DNA from: an uncultured Allorhizobium sp.
GTDB taxonomy: Bacteria; Pseudomonadota; Alphaproteobacteria; Rhizobiales; Rhizobiaceae
Length of the DNA stretch: 64,000 nt
NCBI GenBank assembly: GCA_958439205.1
Contig: OY288189.1
Location: forward strand, 1,186,001-1,250,000
Direction: 5' to 3'
The notes under the pieces are model-generated. The model made no database searches. It was not told the origin of the DNA and was given only the letters and a program-made list of their open reading frames with translations. The first letter of the stretch is position 1, and every line of letters begins with the position of its first letter. Of the stretch, positions 26,029 through 35,103 are shown piece after piece. A program made the position numbers and the translations under genes.

Positions 26029-26649
26029 TCAGCTGCGCTTGGACATCAGCCGCTCGAGCGTGCGCTCGACAACATCCACCATGACCATGGTCTGATGATC
26101 GACCTCGATGTTGAGGGCGTCACCGGCTTTGTAGCGGGGAAAAGTTGTCTGGCGGAGCGTCTCGGGGATGAGGTTGATGGTGAAGGTATCATCTTCAGCC
26201 TCCGCGACCGTCAGGCTCGCGCCGTTTACGGCGAGATAGCCGCGCTTGAAGACATATTTCGCCCATTCTTCCGGCACACGAAAGCGAATGAATGCGCCGG
26301 GCATTTCCATCTTCGCCGCCACAAGTTCTGCCGTTGTTGCGATGTGACCGGCAATATTGTGTCCGCCGTTTTCATCGGTCGGCTTGGCCGAACGTTCGAT
26401 ATTGACGGGATCGCCCGTTTTGATTGTGCCGAGGTTGGTGCGCTCCAGTGTCGCGTCCATGGCGTCGAACGTGACGGTGTTGTCGGTCATGGAGGTCACG
26501 GACAGGCATACGCCTTCGACTGAAACGCTGGCGCCGATTTGCAAATCCACCATCACCCGTTCCGGAAGCTCTATGAAGAACGTGGTATAGCCGTCGTGGC
26601 GGACGACGGATTTGATCGGGGCGACGGTCTGCACGATGCCGGTATACAT
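26029..26649 (-). CDS. ribE: Riboflavin synthase alpha chain
   Basis: 206 residues from ATG 26649 (MYTGIVQTV), the characteristic start of the family; longer frames to 26751 are rejected. Two lumazine-binding repeats are visible, about 1-95 and 96-195, with SVEGVCLSV and AVNGASLTV in equivalent places. It dismutates two molecules of dimethylribityllumazine to riboflavin. It stands apart from other rib genes. I see no clear FMN riboswitch in the short upstream stretch. Confidence 0.88.
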   Translation of the reverse strand: MYTGIVQTVAPIKSVVRHDGYTTFFIELPERVMVDLQIGASVSVEGVCLSVTSMTDNTVTFDAMDATLERTNLGTIKTGDPVNIERSAKPTDENGGHNIAGHIATTAELVAAKMEMPGAFIRFRVPEEWAKYVFKRGYLAVNGASLTVAEAEDDTFTINLIPETLRQTTFPRYKAGDALNIEVDHQTMVMVDVVERTLERLMSKRS

Positions 26650-26885
26650 GGCTGCTGTTTTCTTTCCTCGGTGGACGCGCAGCGAAGGTAATGTCTCAAG
26701 AGCCAAAGACAATCCCCGGACTGCGATCTCAGTGTTCAGCTTTTCGCACATGCGGTGAAAGTGCGCCGGTCCTGGTCGAGAACGTGCGCCTAACGACCGG
26801 GTTGCGGCTGCATGCCCGCGCGTCCTAGATCTGTCGCATCGATATTGCAGTATTCAAATCTCCTCTTCAGCGACTGGTTCATTCT

Positions 26886-27815
26886 ATGACAAAAATCCTC
26901 TGCCTCGCGCTTAATCCTGCAATCGATATCTCCAGCGATGCGGAGGTCGTGCGCCATACGCACAAGACCCGAACACACAACCAGCAACAGTTTCCTGGCG
27001 GCGGTGGCATCAATGTTGCTCGCGTCATCGCCACGCTCGGCGGGACTTGCGAGTTGATGTTCCTTTCGGGTGGGGCGACGGGGGAGCTTCTGGAGGCGAT
27101 GTTGAAGCCTCTGCCGATCGTGGAAAAGACATTCAAGATTCACGATCCCGTCCGTGTCGCCTATGCGGTTCACGAGACTTCGACCAATCTCGAATATCGT
27201 TTCGTGCCGGAAGGCCCTCTCGTGACCGAGGCGGAACTTGCTCCGGTGTTCGAAGCGATTGCCGCGAGCGACGCGGATTACGTTGTCGCCAGCGGCAGCC
27301 TGCCGCGCGGCGCGCCAGATGACACCTATGTCCGCTTGGCTGATATCGTGACTAAGAAAGGCGCGCGCTTCGTTCTCGACACATCCGGTCCGTCTCTCGC
27401 GGAGGCTTTGTCCCGATCGAAGATGTTTCTCGTAAAGCCGAGCCTCGGGGAGTTCGAGGCCTTCCTTGGGCGCAAGCTGTCGCACGAAGAAGTGGGGGCG
27501 GCCGCCCAGGCCCATGTTCACACGGGTGCTGCGCAGTATATCGCGGTCACGCTAGGCGGCGATGGTGCGGTGCTTGCGTCGGCCGACCGGATCATCCGCC
27601 TGCCGGCCATCGACGTGCCGGTCAATTCGGCAACCGGCGCCGGAGACAGTTTCGTGGCCGGCATGGTCTGGTCGCTCTCGGAGGGGTTCGAGATCGAGGA
27701 GGCCTTCCGCTTCGCTCAGGCTGCCGGTGCGGCAGCGGTCATGACGCCCGGGACCGAGCTTTGCCGCCGCCAGGACGTGACCGAGCTCTACGAGCGGGAG
27801 CGGCAGCGCGGCTGA
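26886..27815 (+). CDS. PfkB-family hexose kinase (1-phosphofructokinase type)
   Basis: 309 residues, ribokinase fold. FPGGGGINVARVIATLGG near 36-53 and the catalytic ATGAGDSFVAGM with Asp254 are conserved. N-terminal LALNPAID is typical of the 1-phosphofructokinase/6-phosphofructokinase-II/tagatose-6-phosphate kinase branch. The substrate is a phosphorylated hexose, but which one is not decided by sequence. No PTS genes are adjacent. The ribosome site is weak. Confidence 0.85.
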   Translation: MTKILCLALNPAIDISSDAEVVRHTHKTRTHNQQQFPGGGGINVARVIATLGGTCELMFLSGGATGELLEAMLKPLPIVEKTFKIHDPVRVAYAVHETSTNLEYRFVPEGPLVTEAELAPVFEAIAASDADYVVASGSLPRGAPDDTYVRLADIVTKKGARFVLDTSGPSLAEALSRSKMFLVKPSLGEFEAFLGRKLSHEEVGAAAQAHVHTGAAQYIAVTLGGDGAVLASADRIIRLPAIDVPVNSATGAGDSFVAGMVWSLSEGFEIEEAFRFAQAAGAAAVMTPGTELCRRQDVTELYERERQRG

Positions 27816-27867
27816 TGCTCGCTGGTCGATAACGGTTGCGGGAAAACCGCGCGCTGGTTGTTTTATT

Positions 27868-27896
27868 ACTTGTCACGATTAATCAAGTTTTATATG
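27868..27896 (+). promoter_or_regulatory. Candidate promoter with dyad for exbB-exbD-tonB
   Basis: TTGTCA (27870-27875) and TATATG (27891-27896) could be -35/-10 with 15 bp between. The dyad ACTTG (27868-27872) ... CAAGT (27884-27888) overlaps the -35. No Irr ICE box or canonical RirA box was recognised. Confidence 0.3.
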
Positions 27897-27962
27897 GGGA
27901 AGGCAGCGTACTGGTGCGGCTACGGCGCCAGGTTTTCATCATCAGTTTACAAGGAGCTCCCA

Positions 27963-29141
27963 ATGTCGCTCACTCATTCGGGACCTTCGCTCAAGCGATT
28001 TGGCGTTCTGCTTCCCCTTCTTCTCGGGGCTTCCCTTGCATTTGCCCAGCAGTCGGCGCCGACTGCGACGGAGCCTCGTGTCGTTCCTGCCCAGCCTGCT
28101 CCGGCGGTTGCGCCTTCGCAGTCTGTCTCTCCCGTGGAGGCGCCTGCCGCTGCCGTGCAGCCGGACACATCAACAGCTCCGGTTGCAACTGCTCCTGCGT
28201 CCCCTGCGACTTCCGCTTCGGCCGCTGATCCGGTTGTGCCCCAGCCGCCAGTCGTCGAGGCTCAGGCCGCTCCTGCCAGCACGCAGGCCCCTTCTGCGCC
28301 GAGCACGCCTGCTGTGGCTCCGGCTGCTGCAACCCCGGTTGAGCCCATCACTGATGCCGGCCCGGTCGAGCCTGTGTCGCCTCTCGCTCAGGAAGTGCCA
28401 GAAGCTGCGGAGAAGGTCATGCCGCATGATCTTTCGCCGGAAGGCATGTTCATGGCCGCCGACTGGGTGGTCAAATCCGTCATGATTATGCTGGCGCTCG
28501 CCTCGGTCCTGACCTGGACCGTGTGGCTTGCCAAGTCGCTGCAGCTTTTCGGTGCACGGGCCCGTGCCAAGCGTGGGCTGAAGGCGGTCACCCAGGCGCG
28601 CCAGTTGCGCGATGCCCTGCAATCGCTTGAAAACCGTGGTGGCGTCGTGGCGACCATGGTGCGCGCAGCCCAGCACGAGATGAGCCTGTCGGATGCCGCG
28701 ATCGATCAGGTCGGTGGCGACGGCGTGAAGGAGCGTGTGGCTTCTGCGCTTGCCCGCATTGAAGCGAGGGCGGGTCGGCAAATGTCGAACGGTACGGGCG
28801 TGCTCGCCAGCATCGGCTCGACGGCGCCCTTCGTCGGCTTGTTCGGTACCGTTTGGGGCATCATGAACTCCTTTATCGGCATTGCCGAGACTCAGACCAC
28901 CAATCTCGCCGTCGTTGCCCCCGGCATTGCCGAGGCGCTGCTCGCGACTGCTGTGGGCCTCGTGGCCGCCATTCCTGCTGTCATCATCTACAACGTGTTC
29001 GCTCGCTCGGTGACCGGATACCGCCAGTTGCTGGCCGATTCCGGCGCCGGCATCGAACGGCTGGTGAGCCGTGATCTCGATTTCCGCAAGAGTGCCCGGA
29101 TCGCCCAGGCGACCCAGGCCATGGCGATGGCGGCGGAGTGA
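27963..29141 (+). CDS. exbB: ExbB proton-channel subunit with Pro/Ala-rich N-terminal extension
   Basis: 392 residues, ATG 27963 with AAGGAG. Signal-like helix at 12-28, then an unusual Pro/Ala/Val-rich stretch to about 140, then the ExbB/TolQ core with three membrane helices ([17 protein letters not shown], and [21 protein letters not shown]). ExbB forms the inner-membrane channel that powers TonB. It is followed by exbD after 4 bp and tonB. Typical ExbB is about 240 residues; rhizobial versions often carry such a periplasmic-length extension. Confidence 0.9.
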   Translation: MSLTHSGPSLKRFGVLLPLLLGASLAFAQQSAPTATEPRVVPAQPAPAVAPSQSVSPVEAPAAAVQPDTSTAPVATAPASPATSASAADPVVPQPPVVEAQAAPASTQAPSAPSTPAVAPAAATPVEPITDAGPVEPVSPLAQEVPEAAEKVMPHDLSPEGMFMAADWVVKSVMIMLALASVLTWTVWLAKSLQLFGARARAKRGLKAVTQARQLRDALQSLENRGGVVATMVRAAQHEMSLSDAAIDQVGGDGVKERVASALARIEARAGRQMSNGTGVLASIGSTAPFVGLFGTVWGIMNSFIGIAETQTTNLAVVAPGIAEALLATAVGLVAAIPAVIIYNVFARSVTGYRQLLADSGAGIERLVSRDLDFRKSARIAQATQAMAMAAE

Positions 29142-29145
29142 GCAA

Positions 29146-29631
29146 ATGGCCGGCGGTATCAGGGAAAACAGTTCGGGCGAGGATCTCGTCGAGAACCACG
29201 AGATTAACGTGACGCCATTCATCGACGTGATGCTGGTGCTGCTGATCATCTTCATGGTTGCAGCCCCGCTCTCGACGGTCGATGTGAATGTCGATCTGCC
29301 GGCGTCGACGGCAAAGCCCGCCGAGCGTCCGGACGAGCCGGTCTACGTGACGCTGAAGGAGGACATGAGCCTCTCTCTCGGCAATGATACCGTGCCCCGC
29401 GAGGCGCTCGGTATGTCGCTCGACCGGATGACCGAAGGGAACAAGGACGCGCGTATCTTCCTGCGTGCCGACAAGACCGTCGACTACGGCAAGTTCATGG
29501 AGGTCATGAACCTGCTGCGGGACGCCGGCTATCTGAAAATCGCTCTTGTCGGGCTGGAGAGTGTGCCTCCGGCATCGGCACCCGCAGACGCGGCTGGAGC
29601 GCCGGCGACTGGCGTGGAGACCGCGCCATGA
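29146..29631 (+). CDS. exbD: ExbD
   Basis: 161 residues from ATG 29146 with GGAG nearby; the longer frame to 29071 lies inside exbB. A single membrane helix with the proton-relay Asp lies in NVTPFIDVMLVLLIIFMVA at about 23-41, and a periplasmic domain follows. It partners ExbB to transmit proton-motive force to TonB. Overlaps tonB by four bases (ATGA). Confidence 0.92.
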   Translation: MAGGIRENSSGEDLVENHEINVTPFIDVMLVLLIIFMVAAPLSTVDVNVDLPASTAKPAERPDEPVYVTLKEDMSLSLGNDTVPREALGMSLDRMTEGNKDARIFLRADKTVDYGKFMEVMNLLRDAGYLKIALVGLESVPPASAPADAAGAPATGVETAP

Positions 29632-30551
29632 TCGAGCCCCGCTCCACGAGGCGTGTCGTCGGCGAGGGGCTATTGTGGACCACGGCCGGCCTCCTGATTG
29701 CGACCGCGCATGCGGGAGCCGTCGCGGTTCTCCTGCGGGAACCGGAGATGGTGATCGCCGACAGCGGACCGCCACCGGCGATAATGATCGAGCTTGCGCC
29801 AGAGCCCGAGGCCGTCATTACCGAAGAGAACGAGATCTCCACGGAGCAAGTCGACTCCGAAGAGGTGAAGACGGCGACCAGCGAGCCTTTGCCGGAGCCG
29901 ATACCGGAACCGGTCGAGCAGCCCTTGCCTGAACCCCCGCCACCGGAGCCGGAGCCTGAGGTGGCAGAGGCCCTGCCGGAGCCGGCGCCGCTGATCGAAC
30001 CGGAACCTCTTCCGGAACCCGTGCCGGAGATCGATCCGATCGAGCAGATGGTATTGGCCGAACTTGAAAACGTCGAGGTTCCGATCCCGATGATGCGTCC
30101 GCCGGTGCCGAAGCCGGAGGTGGAGAAGAAGAAAGAACCGGCGCCCAAGAAAGTGGTGAAGAAGCAGGTCCAGCCGCCGGCAACGCAGGCGGCCCGGACT
30201 GCCAAGGCCGAGGTTGCCCAGTCGAACCGCAATGCGGCGGCTGCAGCGGCCAATGGGGCCGGACGCAGTGTCTCGCCGGCAAAATGGCAGTCGCGTTTGA
30301 TGTCACATCTGGAGCGCCGCAAGCGCTATCCGAGTGCGGCGCGCAGCAACCGGGAAGAGGGGACCGTCTATGTGCGGTTCCGGATCGACGATTCCGGCAA
30401 TGTGCTGTCGGTATCGCTGTCGCGGTCCTCGGGCTATCCGACCCTCGACAGTGCCGTGCTCGACATGGTGCGGGCGGCTTCCCCGGTTCCGGCACCGCCG
30501 GAAGGTGTGAACAAGACGATTGAGGCCCCGGTGCGGTTCAACCTTCGCTGA
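29628..30551 (+). CDS. tonB: TonB energy transducer
   Basis: 307 residues. Membrane anchor at about 13-38, a long Pro/Glu-rich spacer at about 45-145 (EPLPEPIPEPVEQPLPEPPP), a Lys-rich segment, and a C-terminal TonB domain at about 215-307 (WQSRLMSHLERRKRYPSAAR, then VRFRIDDSGNVLSVSL). It couples the inner-membrane ExbBD motor to outer-membrane receptors for iron chelates or vitamin B12. No TonB-dependent receptor lies nearby. Confidence 0.93.
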   Translation: MIEPRSTRRVVGEGLLWTTAGLLIATAHAGAVAVLLREPEMVIADSGPPPAIMIELAPEPEAVITEENEISTEQVDSEEVKTATSEPLPEPIPEPVEQPLPEPPPPEPEPEVAEALPEPAPLIEPEPLPEPVPEIDPIEQMVLAELENVEVPIPMMRPPVPKPEVEKKKEPAPKKVVKKQVQPPATQAARTAKAEVAQSNRNAAAAAANGAGRSVSPAKWQSRLMSHLERRKRYPSAARSNREEGTVYVRFRIDDSGNVLSVSLSRSSGYPTLDSAVLDMVRAASPVPAPPEGVNKTIEAPVRFNLR

Positions 30552-30571
30552 GTGGCAGCCATAGAATTAGG

Positions 30572-30609
30572 AAAGGCCGGCGGGATGACCGCCGGCCTTT
30601 TTGTTCTTT
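30572..30609. terminator. Strong terminator between tonB and amaB
   Basis: AAAGGCCGGCGG (30572-30583), loop GATGA, CCGCCGGCCTTT (30589-30600), then TTTTGTTCTTT. Convergent genes on both sides; it serves tonB, and the A-rich left arm may help the other strand. Confidence 0.9.
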
Positions 30610-32149
30610 AGTCGATGTCGAACTTGACGCCCTGGGCGAGCGGCAGGGTGCGACCGTAGTTCACCGTGTTGGTCTGGCGGCGCATATAGGCCTTCCAACT
30701 ATCCGAGCCGGACTCACGGCCACCGCCGGTTTCCTTCTCGCCACCGAAGGCGCCACCGATTTCCGCACCCGACGGGCCGATATTGACGTTGGCGATGCCG
30801 CAATCCGAACCACGGTCGGAAACGAAGGCTTCCGCCTCGCGGATGTCGTTGGTGAAGATCGACGAGGAGAGGCCCTGGGGAACGTCGTTGTTCAGCGCCA
30901 GTGCATCGTCGAAGTTCGCATACTTGATGACGTAGAGGATCGGCGCGAAGGTTTCTTCGACGACCGGGCCGCACTGGTCCGGCATCTCGACGAGGGCCGG
31001 GCGCACGTAGAAGGCATCAGCTGCTTCGTCAGAGCGGACGCGGTCACCGCCATGCACCTTGCCGCCATTCGCCTTGGCTGCTTCCAGGGCGTGCTGCATG
31101 CGCTCGTAGGAGCCCTTGTCGATCAGCGGTCCGATCAGATTGCCGGCTTCCAGCGGGTTGCCGATGGTGACCGAGCCATAAGCCTTGATCAGGCGCGGCA
31201 CGAGCGTGTCGTAGACGCTCTCGTGGACGAAGAGGCGACGCAGCGTGGTGCAGCGCTGGCCGGCGGTGCCCATGGCGGAAAAGGCAACGCCGCGCAGCGT
31301 CAGATCAAGATCGGCGGTCGGGCCGACGATGGCGGCATTGTTGCCACCGAGTTCGAGGATCGAGCGGCCGAAGCGGGCGGCGACACGCGGGCCGACGGCG
31401 CGGCCCATGGCGGTCGAGCCGGTTGCCGAGATCAGCGGTACCTTGGGGTGATCGACGAGGATCTCGCCGATGTCACGGCCGCCGATCAGCAGCGTCGCGA
31501 GATCGGCCGGGGCCTTGCCGCCTTGCGCGTTGTAACGCTTCACGGCCTTTTCGAAGATCGCATGGGTGGCAATGGCGGTGAGCGGCGTCTTTTCCGAAGG
31601 CTTCCAGATCGTCGAGTTGCCGCAGACGAGCGCGAGGGCCGCGTTCCAGGACCAGACGGCGACGGGGAAGTTGAAGGCCGAGATGATGCCGGCGACGCCG
31701 AGCGGGTGCCAGGTTTCCATCATGCGGTGTTCGGCGCGTTCGGTCGCGATCGTCAGGCCATAAAGCTGGCGCGACAGGCCGACGGCGAAATCGCAGATGT
31801 CGATCATTTCCTGGACTTCGCCGAGGCCTTCCGAGGTGATCTTGCCGACTTCGATGGAGACGAGGCGGCCGAGTTCGGTCTTGGCGGCGCGCAGTTCCTC
31901 GCCGAGCAGGCGGATCAGTTCGCCGCGCTGCGGGGCGGGCACGAGGCGCCACTCGAGGAAGGCCTGGTGGGCGGCGTCGATCGCCTTGCGGGTGTCGTCG
32001 GCGGAGATTTCGGCGACAGCTGCGATGGTTTCGCCGTTGATCGGCGAGCGAACCGAAAGCGTGCCGCCGGTCAGTGCCGTGGCGTCGACGCCAAAGCTTG
32101 CCATCAGCGATGCCGTTTCGGCGGAGAATTTGAGAGTGGCGAGGGTCAT
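30608..32149 (-). CDS. amaB: Aldehyde dehydrogenase, aminoadipate-semialdehyde/piperideine-6-carboxylate type
   Basis: 513 residues, ATG 32149 with GGAAGGA upstream. ALDH7-type sequence with catalytic Cys in SAMGTAGQRCTTLRRL and the general base Glu in ILELGGNNAAIVG; C-terminal GGAFGGEKETGGGRESGSD is typical of the antiquitin/P6C dehydrogenase branch. It oxidises 2-aminoadipate 6-semialdehyde to 2-aminoadipate. The gene is 38 bp after amaA on the same strand, as in the Pseudomonas amaAB lysine/pipecolate operon. Cytoplasmic, NAD(P)-dependent. Confidence 0.88.
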   Translation of the reverse strand: MTLATLKFSAETASLMASFGVDATALTGGTLSVRSPINGETIAAVAEISADDTRKAIDAAHQAFLEWRLVPAPQRGELIRLLGEELRAAKTELGRLVSIEVGKITSEGLGEVQEMIDICDFAVGLSRQLYGLTIATERAEHRMMETWHPLGVAGIISAFNFPVAVWSWNAALALVCGNSTIWKPSEKTPLTAIATHAIFEKAVKRYNAQGGKAPADLATLLIGGRDIGEILVDHPKVPLISATGSTAMGRAVGPRVAARFGRSILELGGNNAAIVGPTADLDLTLRGVAFSAMGTAGQRCTTLRRLFVHESVYDTLVPRLIKAYGSVTIGNPLEAGNLIGPLIDKGSYERMQHALEAAKANGGKVHGGDRVRSDEAADAFYVRPALVEMPDQCGPVVEETFAPILYVIKYANFDDALALNNDVPQGLSSSIFTNDIREAEAFVSDRGSDCGIANVNIGPSGAEIGGAFGGEKETGGGRESGSDSWKAYMRRQTNTVNYGRTLPLAQGVKFDID

Positions 32150-32187
32150 GGTGGTCCTTCCGTCAGGTCTACCTGGTTCTTGTTCGT

Positions 32188-33471
32188 TCAAAATCGTGCG
32201 CCGGTCAGATGCGCCACCTGGGCGCCGGCCTCGTACCATGCTTCCTTCAGGGTGCGGAAGGCCGGTGCGTGGGGATCGGTGAGGGGCAGGGGCAGTTCTT
32301 CCTCTGTCATCTGGCCGAGGATGTGGCTGGCGATCGTCTTGCCGAAGACGGTGCCCGGCGAGATGCCGCGGCCGTTATAGCCGGAAAAGCCGATGACGCC
32401 GGGTGCAAATTTGTGGAAGCGCGGGAGCGCATTGGTCGTCATGCCGATCTGGCCATACCATTCGCTTTCGAAGGCAATGTCGCCGATCTGCGGGAAGATC
32501 GCTTTGAGTGCGCGTTGTGCCCAGGCGCGATGGATCCCAAGGCCTGTGCCGCGCAGGGCGCCGACGCTGCCGAAGACCATGCGGCCGGCCTTGTCCATGC
32601 GGAAGGAGGAGAGAACCTCTTTCGTATCCCAGCAGCCCTGTCGTTCCGTCAGTATCGACTTACGCAGATTGTCACTGAGGGGCACGGTCGCAAAATTGAA
32701 GTAGGGCAGATGTACCTGCTCTTCGCGGACCGCGGCGAACGGGCCATGGCTGTAGGCATCGGTCGCGACGACGATCCACTGCGCATCGACGATGCCGTCC
32801 GCAGTGGTGACCCGCCAGCCCTCGGCTGTCTTGTCATAGGCATCGACCGGGCTTGCCGTATGAAGAACCGCTCCGGCCTTCTGCGCTGCATACGCAAGGC
32901 CACGGACATAGGCGAGTGGCTGCAGCGTGCCGGCACGGCGGTCGAGCAGCGAGCCCTGGTAGGCGCGCGTGGCGATCTTGTGCTCGGTCTCCGCCTCGTC
33001 GAGCAGTTCTACCGGCGCGCCGCGACGCTGCCACTGCTCGGCGCGTGCCTCGATCTCCTTGCGACCTGCGGTGCCCACAGCGCAATGCAGCGTGCCGGTG
33101 CGTTCGAGTTCGCATTCGATCCCGTGCCGGTCGATCAGATCCATCACCGTGCGTGGCCCGTTGCCGAGCAGATCAAGCAGGCGCTCGCCATAGACCGGGC
33201 CGAGTTCACCTTGCAAATCGTCTGGCATCACCCACATGCCGGCATTGATCAGGCCGACATTGCGGCCCGCGCCGCCGAAGCCGATCTCCTTGGCTTCCAG
33301 CAGAATGACGCTGGTGCCCGCTTCCGCCAGATGGAGTGCTGCGGAAAGCCCGGTGTAGCCGCCGCCGACAATCACGACATCCGCCTTCGCTGCACCCTGC
33401 AGAGGTGTTGTCTGCGGAGCAGCAGGGGCCGTCTTTTCCCAAAGTCCGTGGGAGCGAGGATCGTTCAGCAT
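32188..33471 (-). CDS. amaA: FAD-dependent L-pipecolate oxidase type oxidoreductase
   Basis: 427 residues. An N-terminal Rossmann FAD motif (DVVIVGGGYTGLSAALHLAEAG, residues about 31-52) follows a 30-residue lead that starts LNDPRSHGLWE, common to AmaA-like DadA/GlpO-family oxidases. The C-terminal GFSGYNGRGISPGTVFGK is the second FAD-contact region. It should oxidise pipecolate to piperideine-6-carboxylate, the substrate of AmaB. It is divergent from a LysR gene across 160 bp, the natural control site. Confidence 0.82.
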   Translation of the reverse strand: MLNDPRSHGLWEKTAPAAPQTTPLQGAAKADVVIVGGGYTGLSAALHLAEAGTSVILLEAKEIGFGGAGRNVGLINAGMWVMPDDLQGELGPVYGERLLDLLGNGPRTVMDLIDRHGIECELERTGTLHCAVGTAGRKEIEARAEQWQRRGAPVELLDEAETEHKIATRAYQGSLLDRRAGTLQPLAYVRGLAYAAQKAGAVLHTASPVDAYDKTAEGWRVTTADGIVDAQWIVVATDAYSHGPFAAVREEQVHLPYFNFATVPLSDNLRKSILTERQGCWDTKEVLSSFRMDKAGRMVFGSVGALRGTGLGIHRAWAQRALKAIFPQIGDIAFESEWYGQIGMTTNALPRFHKFAPGVIGFSGYNGRGISPGTVFGKTIASHILGQMTEEELPLPLTDPHAPAFRTLKEAWYEAGAQVAHLTGARF

Positions 33472-33631
33472 TATGTGGCCCCCGGGCTCTCAATGGATCC
33501 GAGGCCGGCAGTCCGAACATGGGTCCTGTCCGATATCATTCCGCCTCGTACTGTCTTGTGATTTCTAGAAGACCGTTCTACCCCATTCCAGCGATAAATT
33601 CTCAAGAGATCATTCCGAAAAGGCATGACCA

Positions 33632-34525
33632 ATGCTACCGGCGCGCCGCTTTCTTCCGTCGCTTTCCCTGCTCACAGCCTTCGAGGCTGCAGCCCGGACG
33701 GGCAGCATCACGGCGGCTGCGCGTGAGCTCGACCTCACTCAAAGTGCGGTAAGCCGTCAGATCAAGGCGCTTGAGAACCAACTCGGTGTCGAACTCTTCC
33801 TGCGCGAGAGGCAGACCATACGGTTGACGGTCGCCGGCGACAGCTATGCCCGCGAGATCCGCGAGGCGCTTCGCCGCATTTCAAGCGCATCGCTCAATCT
33901 GCGGGCCAATCCGCATGGTGGAACGTTGAACCTCGCAATTCTGCCGACCTTCGGTGCGCGCTGGCTGGCGCCGCGACTGGGGCAGTTCCTTGCAGCCAAT
34001 CCCGGGATCACGATCAACCTCGTGACGCGGCTGTCTCCCTTTGACTTCCGCCTGGATTCGATCGATGCCGCGATCCATTTCGGGGATGCCGTCTGGCCGG
34101 GCGCCGAGCTGATACTGCTGATGCAGGAGGAAACCGTTCCCGCCTGCAGTCCGGAGTTCAAGCGCGCGCATGGGGTCGAGGCGCCGTCAGACCTGCTTCA
34201 TGTGCCGCTTTTGCATCTGACGACACGTCCTGATGCCTGGGAGCGGTGGTTCACGGAGACGGGGGTCGTGTTCGAAAGCGTGCATGGCATGCTGTTCGAC
34301 CAATTCGCCACGGCCTCGCAGGCGGCGATCGGCGGCCTGGGTGTCGCGCTCCTGCCGACGTTTCTCATTCAGGAGGAGCTCAAACGCGGGGAGCTTGTTC
34401 CGGCAGTGAACAGGCCCATGCCGAGTGCGCAACGCTACTATCTTGCCTTCCCGCGTGAACGGGCTGCCTATCCGCCGCTGGTCGCGTTTCGCGAATGGAT
34501 CGTCCGCGAATTGTCGCGGACGTGA
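33632..34525 (+). CDS. LysR-family regulator divergent from amaA
   Basis: 297 residues. HTH at about 10-70 (AFEAAARTGSITAAAREL, SAVSRQIKALENQLG) and a GcvA-like effector domain with LNLAILPTFGARWLAPRL. Clear likeness to the LysR at 17781-18701, including the LAILPTFGxRWLxPR stretch and FLIxxEL near the C-terminus. Likely activator of amaAB, by position. The intergenic region has a short TCTCAAGAGA dyad at 33600-33609. Confidence 0.85.
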   Translation: MLPARRFLPSLSLLTAFEAAARTGSITAAARELDLTQSAVSRQIKALENQLGVELFLRERQTIRLTVAGDSYAREIREALRRISSASLNLRANPHGGTLNLAILPTFGARWLAPRLGQFLAANPGITINLVTRLSPFDFRLDSIDAAIHFGDAVWPGAELILLMQEETVPACSPEFKRAHGVEAPSDLLHVPLLHLTTRPDAWERWFTETGVVFESVHGMLFDQFATASQAAIGGLGVALLPTFLIQEELKRGELVPAVNRPMPSAQRYYLAFPRERAAYPPLVAFREWIVRELSRT

Positions 34526-34535
34526 AACCTCGCGA

Positions 34536-34943
34536 TCAAGCGCCGCTTGCGGCTGCTGCGATCCAGACTGCGAAGGCCAGATGGGTCAGGTGATGGAGGG
34601 TCTGGTCCACCCCGAGGAGCCACCAATAGGCAGCCTGCTCGACCTTGAAGCGGAAACGATGCTGGATCTGCGTCTTGCTCTTGTCGATCAGGCCGTGGAC
34701 GATCAAATCCGCCAGTGCCAGCCACGCCATCTGCGGCGCGAGAAGCAAAGCGATCAGAAGCGTGCCGAGGGCATGCACTGCGATGTGGGCGAGAAGGGGC
34801 GCAAACCAGCCCTCGACGCGCTCCTTGCCCTTTGCCATCCAGCCGGTCTGCAGAAGAAAGTCTGCCGCCAGGTGCTTGATGATGAACAGAGCTACGGCCC
34901 AGATCAACAGCTGGGTGGAGATTTGCTCCGGCAGGATGGGCAT
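34536..34943 (-). CDS. DUF3307 membrane protein
   Basis: 135 residues, four hydrophobic helices. Conserved KHLAADFLLQTGWMAKGK, HIAVHALGTL, DLIVHGLIDKSK and DQTLHHLTHL segments match the DUF3307 family. Several His/Asp residues along the helices suggest metal or lipid-headgroup binding, which is my inference. The gene converges on the LysR gene with 10 bp between. Function unknown. Confidence 0.82.
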   Translation of the reverse strand: MPILPEQISTQLLIWAVALFIIKHLAADFLLQTGWMAKGKERVEGWFAPLLAHIAVHALGTLLIALLLAPQMAWLALADLIVHGLIDKSKTQIQHRFRFKVEQAAYWWLLGVDQTLHHLTHLAFAVWIAAAASGA

Positions 34944-35103
34944 GGGTATTCCTTCGGCTTACTTTTGTCCGAAGATAGACCACTCTTGAAAACCCTGTGA
35001 AGCCGCCATTTAGTCTACCCAGATTTGGGCTTTGCGTTTCCTTTACGTCATGGCGCGCTTTCGCGACCATCTGTTAGGCGGATGGTAGTGTCTGCAAAGC
35101 TCA

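Noticed and set aside
28000..28420. Pro/Ala-rich repeat region as a tandem repeat array
   Set aside because: The bases are compositionally biased but do not form a regular repeat unit; it is the coding sequence of the ExbB lead.
7629..30600. Similar AAAGGCCGGCG hairpins at 7629 and 30572 as a dispersed repeat family
   Set aside because: Both are explained as intrinsic terminators; shared GC-rich stems are expected and flanks differ.
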